The notes under the pieces were generated by a model. The model made no database searches, had not been told where the DNA came from, and was given only the letters and a program-made list of their open reading frames with translations. Positions 62,310 to 64,000 of a DNA stretch of 64,000 nt are shown piece after piece. The first letter of the stretch is position 1. Each line of letters opens with the position of its first letter. Source of the DNA: Maribacter sp. (GTDB lineage: Bacteria; Bacteroidota; Bacteroidia; Flavobacteriales; Flavobacteriaceae); the NCBI GenBank assembly GCA_020629415.1, contig JAHDDL010000003.1, positions 1 through 64,000 on the forward strand, written 5' to 3'. The position numbers and the translations under genes are program-made.

Positions 62310-63266
62310 TTATAACTTGTGGATTACATAGTGTATCAATGATGCCGCTAATTTTGCCGTTTGGTCATCAATATCATACTTTGGATTCAATTCTACCACA
62401 TCCAATCCTATTAATTTTCCTGATTCTATTATAAGTTTAAGACTTTCAATTACAACATCTGGGGAAAAACCCATTGGGGAAGGTGCGCTAACGCCCGGCG
62501 CAAAAGCTGAGGAAAAACCATCTAGGTCTATGGTGGCATACACATAATCTACATCTTCTAGAAATTGAATTATCCTTAGTTGTACATGTTCAAGGTAGTT
62601 CATGTTAAAGTACTTCTGAAAAAGGTAGTTGACTTGGTGTAGCTCTGCAAATTCAAATAGATCTTTTGTGTTTGCATCTTTTCGTATACCTAAAGCCATG
62701 TACTTTATTGAATCACTGTTTTTGGCATGATCAAAGGCAATTTGATAAAATGGTGTTCCAGAGTTACTACCATTGGTATTTGCCCTCAAATCAAAATGAG
62801 CATCAAAATTTATAATTCCTATTTTTTCTCCGGATTTTATATGTTGACGTAACCCGTTATAATGCGCGTAGGCTAAGTCATGACTACCGCCTAAAAGGAC
62901 TGGTGTGGTTCTATTTTCTATGAAATAATTTACTGCATTGGTACATTCTATTTGCAGTTCTTCTAAATCTTGATTAATACATTGCAAGTTTCCAAAATCT
63001 ATCAATTGCGTATCTTTAACTAAATGATTGGGCATTTTACCCAATTGTCTACGTATGGCATCCGGACCCAAAGCTGAACCGATTCTGCCATGATTTCGCC
63101 TTACTCCTTCATCGCTACTATAACCCAACAATGCAAAAGTTTTATTCGTTTTAAAAGGAAATGGCTCATTGAGGTTAGAAAATAAAACTTTTTCGTGCAG
63201 ATATAGCTGTTGGTCAGATGATCGACCAAACCAAGTTTCTGGATTTGCTAGCTTATAATTGAACAT
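62310..63266 (-). CDS. hutG: Formimidoylglutamase (arginase family)
   Basis: A 318-residue ureohydrolase with manganese ligands in GGSHDLAYAHY, INFDAHFDLR and ATIDLDGFSSAFAPG. The final blocks (LIGLDVVELNPKYDIDDQTA) fit formimidoylglutamase, the last step of histidine degradation, giving glutamate and formamide. It lies downstream of hutU on the same strand, supporting the hut assignment over arginase or agmatinase. Confidence 0.9.
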   Translation of the reverse strand: MFNYKLANPETWFGRSSDQQLYLHEKVLFSNLNEPFPFKTNKTFALLGYSSDEGVRRNHGRIGSALGPDAIRRQLGKMPNHLVKDTQLIDFGNLQCINQDLEELQIECTNAVNYFIENRTTPVLLGGSHDLAYAHYNGLRQHIKSGEKIGIINFDAHFDLRANTNGSNSGTPFYQIAFDHAKNSDSIKYMALGIRKDANTKDLFEFAELHQVNYLFQKYFNMNYLEHVQLRIIQFLEDVDYVYATIDLDGFSSAFAPGVSAPSPMGFSPDVVIESLKLIIESGKLIGLDVVELNPKYDIDDQTAKLAASLIHYVIHKL

Positions 63267-63433
63267 ATCATTCTATCTATAGGAATTATGAAATAATAAA
63301 CTACCCAAAACAAGGATAATCTAAATTCTAAATATGGGTTATATTACAACGAATAAGTAATATAAATCTTACTTTTATATAGCGTTAATTGTGATGAATT
63401 ACTGTTAAACTCATGAAGTTATAATATTATAAT

Positions 63434-64000
63434 CTAAAACAGATTGTCTACATGCTTGTCTGCCACTAGGTTAGGTATGGTAACTTTAAGAGTTTTTGTT
63501 CTTTCCATTTCTCGTTGTAATGCAAACATTGCTTCTTTGTTTCTTGCCCAGCTTCGTCTAGCAATACCATTGTTGACATCATAAAACAACATGTTTTTTA
63601 ATTTGCACTCTGCATCTGTAGAGCCATCTAGTACCATACCGAATCCGCCGTTGGTGACTTCGCCCCAGCCTACGCCACCACCGTTGTGTATAGATACCCA
63701 GGTTGCACCTCTAAAGCTATCGCCAATGACATTGTGTATGGCCATATCTGCTGTGAATTTACTGCCGTCGTAAATATTACTTGTTTCTCGGTATGGAGAA
63801 TCGGTACCGCTTACATCATGATGGTCGCGTCCTAAAATTACCGGAGCACTTAACTTTTTGTCTTCAATTGCCTTGTTGAATGCCAAGGCTATTTTTGCCC
63901 TTCCTTCGGCATCGGCATATAAAATTCGAGCTTTGGAACCTACCACTAACCGGTTTTGCTCAGCTTTAGAAATCCATTTAATATTATCTTCTAATTGTTG
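63434..64000 (-). CDS. hutU: Urocanate hydratase, C-terminal part (partial)
   Basis: The frame stays open to the right edge, so 188 codons of the C-terminal end are visible. Typical urocanase blocks are KARILYADAEGRAKIA, ILGRDHHDVSGTDSPYRET, WVSIHNGGGVGWGEV and GFGMVLDGS. Urocanate hydratase converts urocanate to imidazolone propionate with a bound NAD. The N-terminal two thirds lie outside the window. It precedes hutG by 167 bases on the minus strand; the rest of the hut pathway is probably to the right. Confidence 0.95.
   Translation of the reverse strand, partial: QQLEDNIKWISKAEQNRLVVGSKARILYADAEGRAKIALAFNKAIEDKKLSAPVILGRDHHDVSGTDSPYRETSNIYDGSKFTADMAIHNVIGDSFRGATWVSIHNGGGVGWGEVTNGGFGMVLDGSTDAECKLKNMLFYDVNNGIARRSWARNKEAMFALQREMERTKTLKVTIPNLVADKHVDNLF

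Noticed and set aside
1-64000. CRISPR arrays, insertion sequences, transposases, integrases, rRNA genes
   Set aside because: I saw no regularly spaced repeats, transposase or integrase motifs, or rRNA sequence on either strand.

Overview
This window is from Bacteroidota. The evidence is TAnnTTTG-type promoters, several proteins with type IX secretion (T9SS) C-terminal domains, a TonB receptor with a CarboxypepD-like N-terminal domain, and a DnaE fused to a proofreading exonuclease. It appears to hold two different genomic backgrounds that meet at a tRNA-Asp gene (32891-32964). The left part (1-32890) uses CTC/CTG/CTA leucine and ATA isoleucine codons freely and is rich in T9SS cargo; it looks like a marine Bacteroidota, perhaps Saprospiria-like. 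The right part (33000-64000) prefers TTG/TTA leucine and carries a gene set typical of Flavobacteriaceae (dnaE-trxA-DUF58, an extended rpsP with rimM, hut genes). Each side has its own full-length glutaryl-CoA dehydrogenase-like gene. I see no integrase. A metagenomic or assembly chimera joined inside the conserved tRNA is my preferred explanation, and a real island or rearrangement is the alternative.

Left part. It opens with a heavy-metal-associated membrane protein and a DUF2461 protein. Next is a compact AT-rich cassette (1588-3320): an HTH-ImmA/IrrE metallopeptidase, a small charged partner and two copies of a palindromic operator. Glutathione peroxidase, an ECF sigma/membrane anti-sigma pair and aconitase follow. 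Then come a GbsR/MarR regulator, gcvT, a HEAT-cyclophilin lipoprotein, a T9SS lipase-like hydrolase, MoxR, a Tat-exported DinB-like protein, PBP1A and FabG. The last stretch holds M43 and M4 metallopeptidases, an SF1 helicase, DUF1573 and CHU_C-type T9SS proteins, a DUF2490 protein, an acyl-CoA dehydrogenase and an OmpA lipoprotein.

Right part. It starts with DUF58, thioredoxin and dnaE, then rpsP-rimM, a LytS/LytTR two-component pair, trmN6 and a second acyl-CoA dehydrogenase. A three-gene operon follows (LpxH-like phosphoesterase, glycosyltransferase, GH1 glycosidase). After it come an FdhF/YdeP molybdoenzyme with a small partner, a nucleotidyltransferase, a Tat-exported GH109-like oxidoreductase and an AEC transporter.

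The most system-like locus is 53357-60383. A TonB receptor, a small lipoprotein and a Tat-exported HisC-like aminotransferase form a tight operon, followed by the AEC carrier and flanked by a divergent Lrp/AsnC regulator. A decayed Gfo/Idh/MocA pseudogene, a small exporter, and hutG with a partial hutU close the window. Several orphan hairpin/terminator structures suggest small RNAs.
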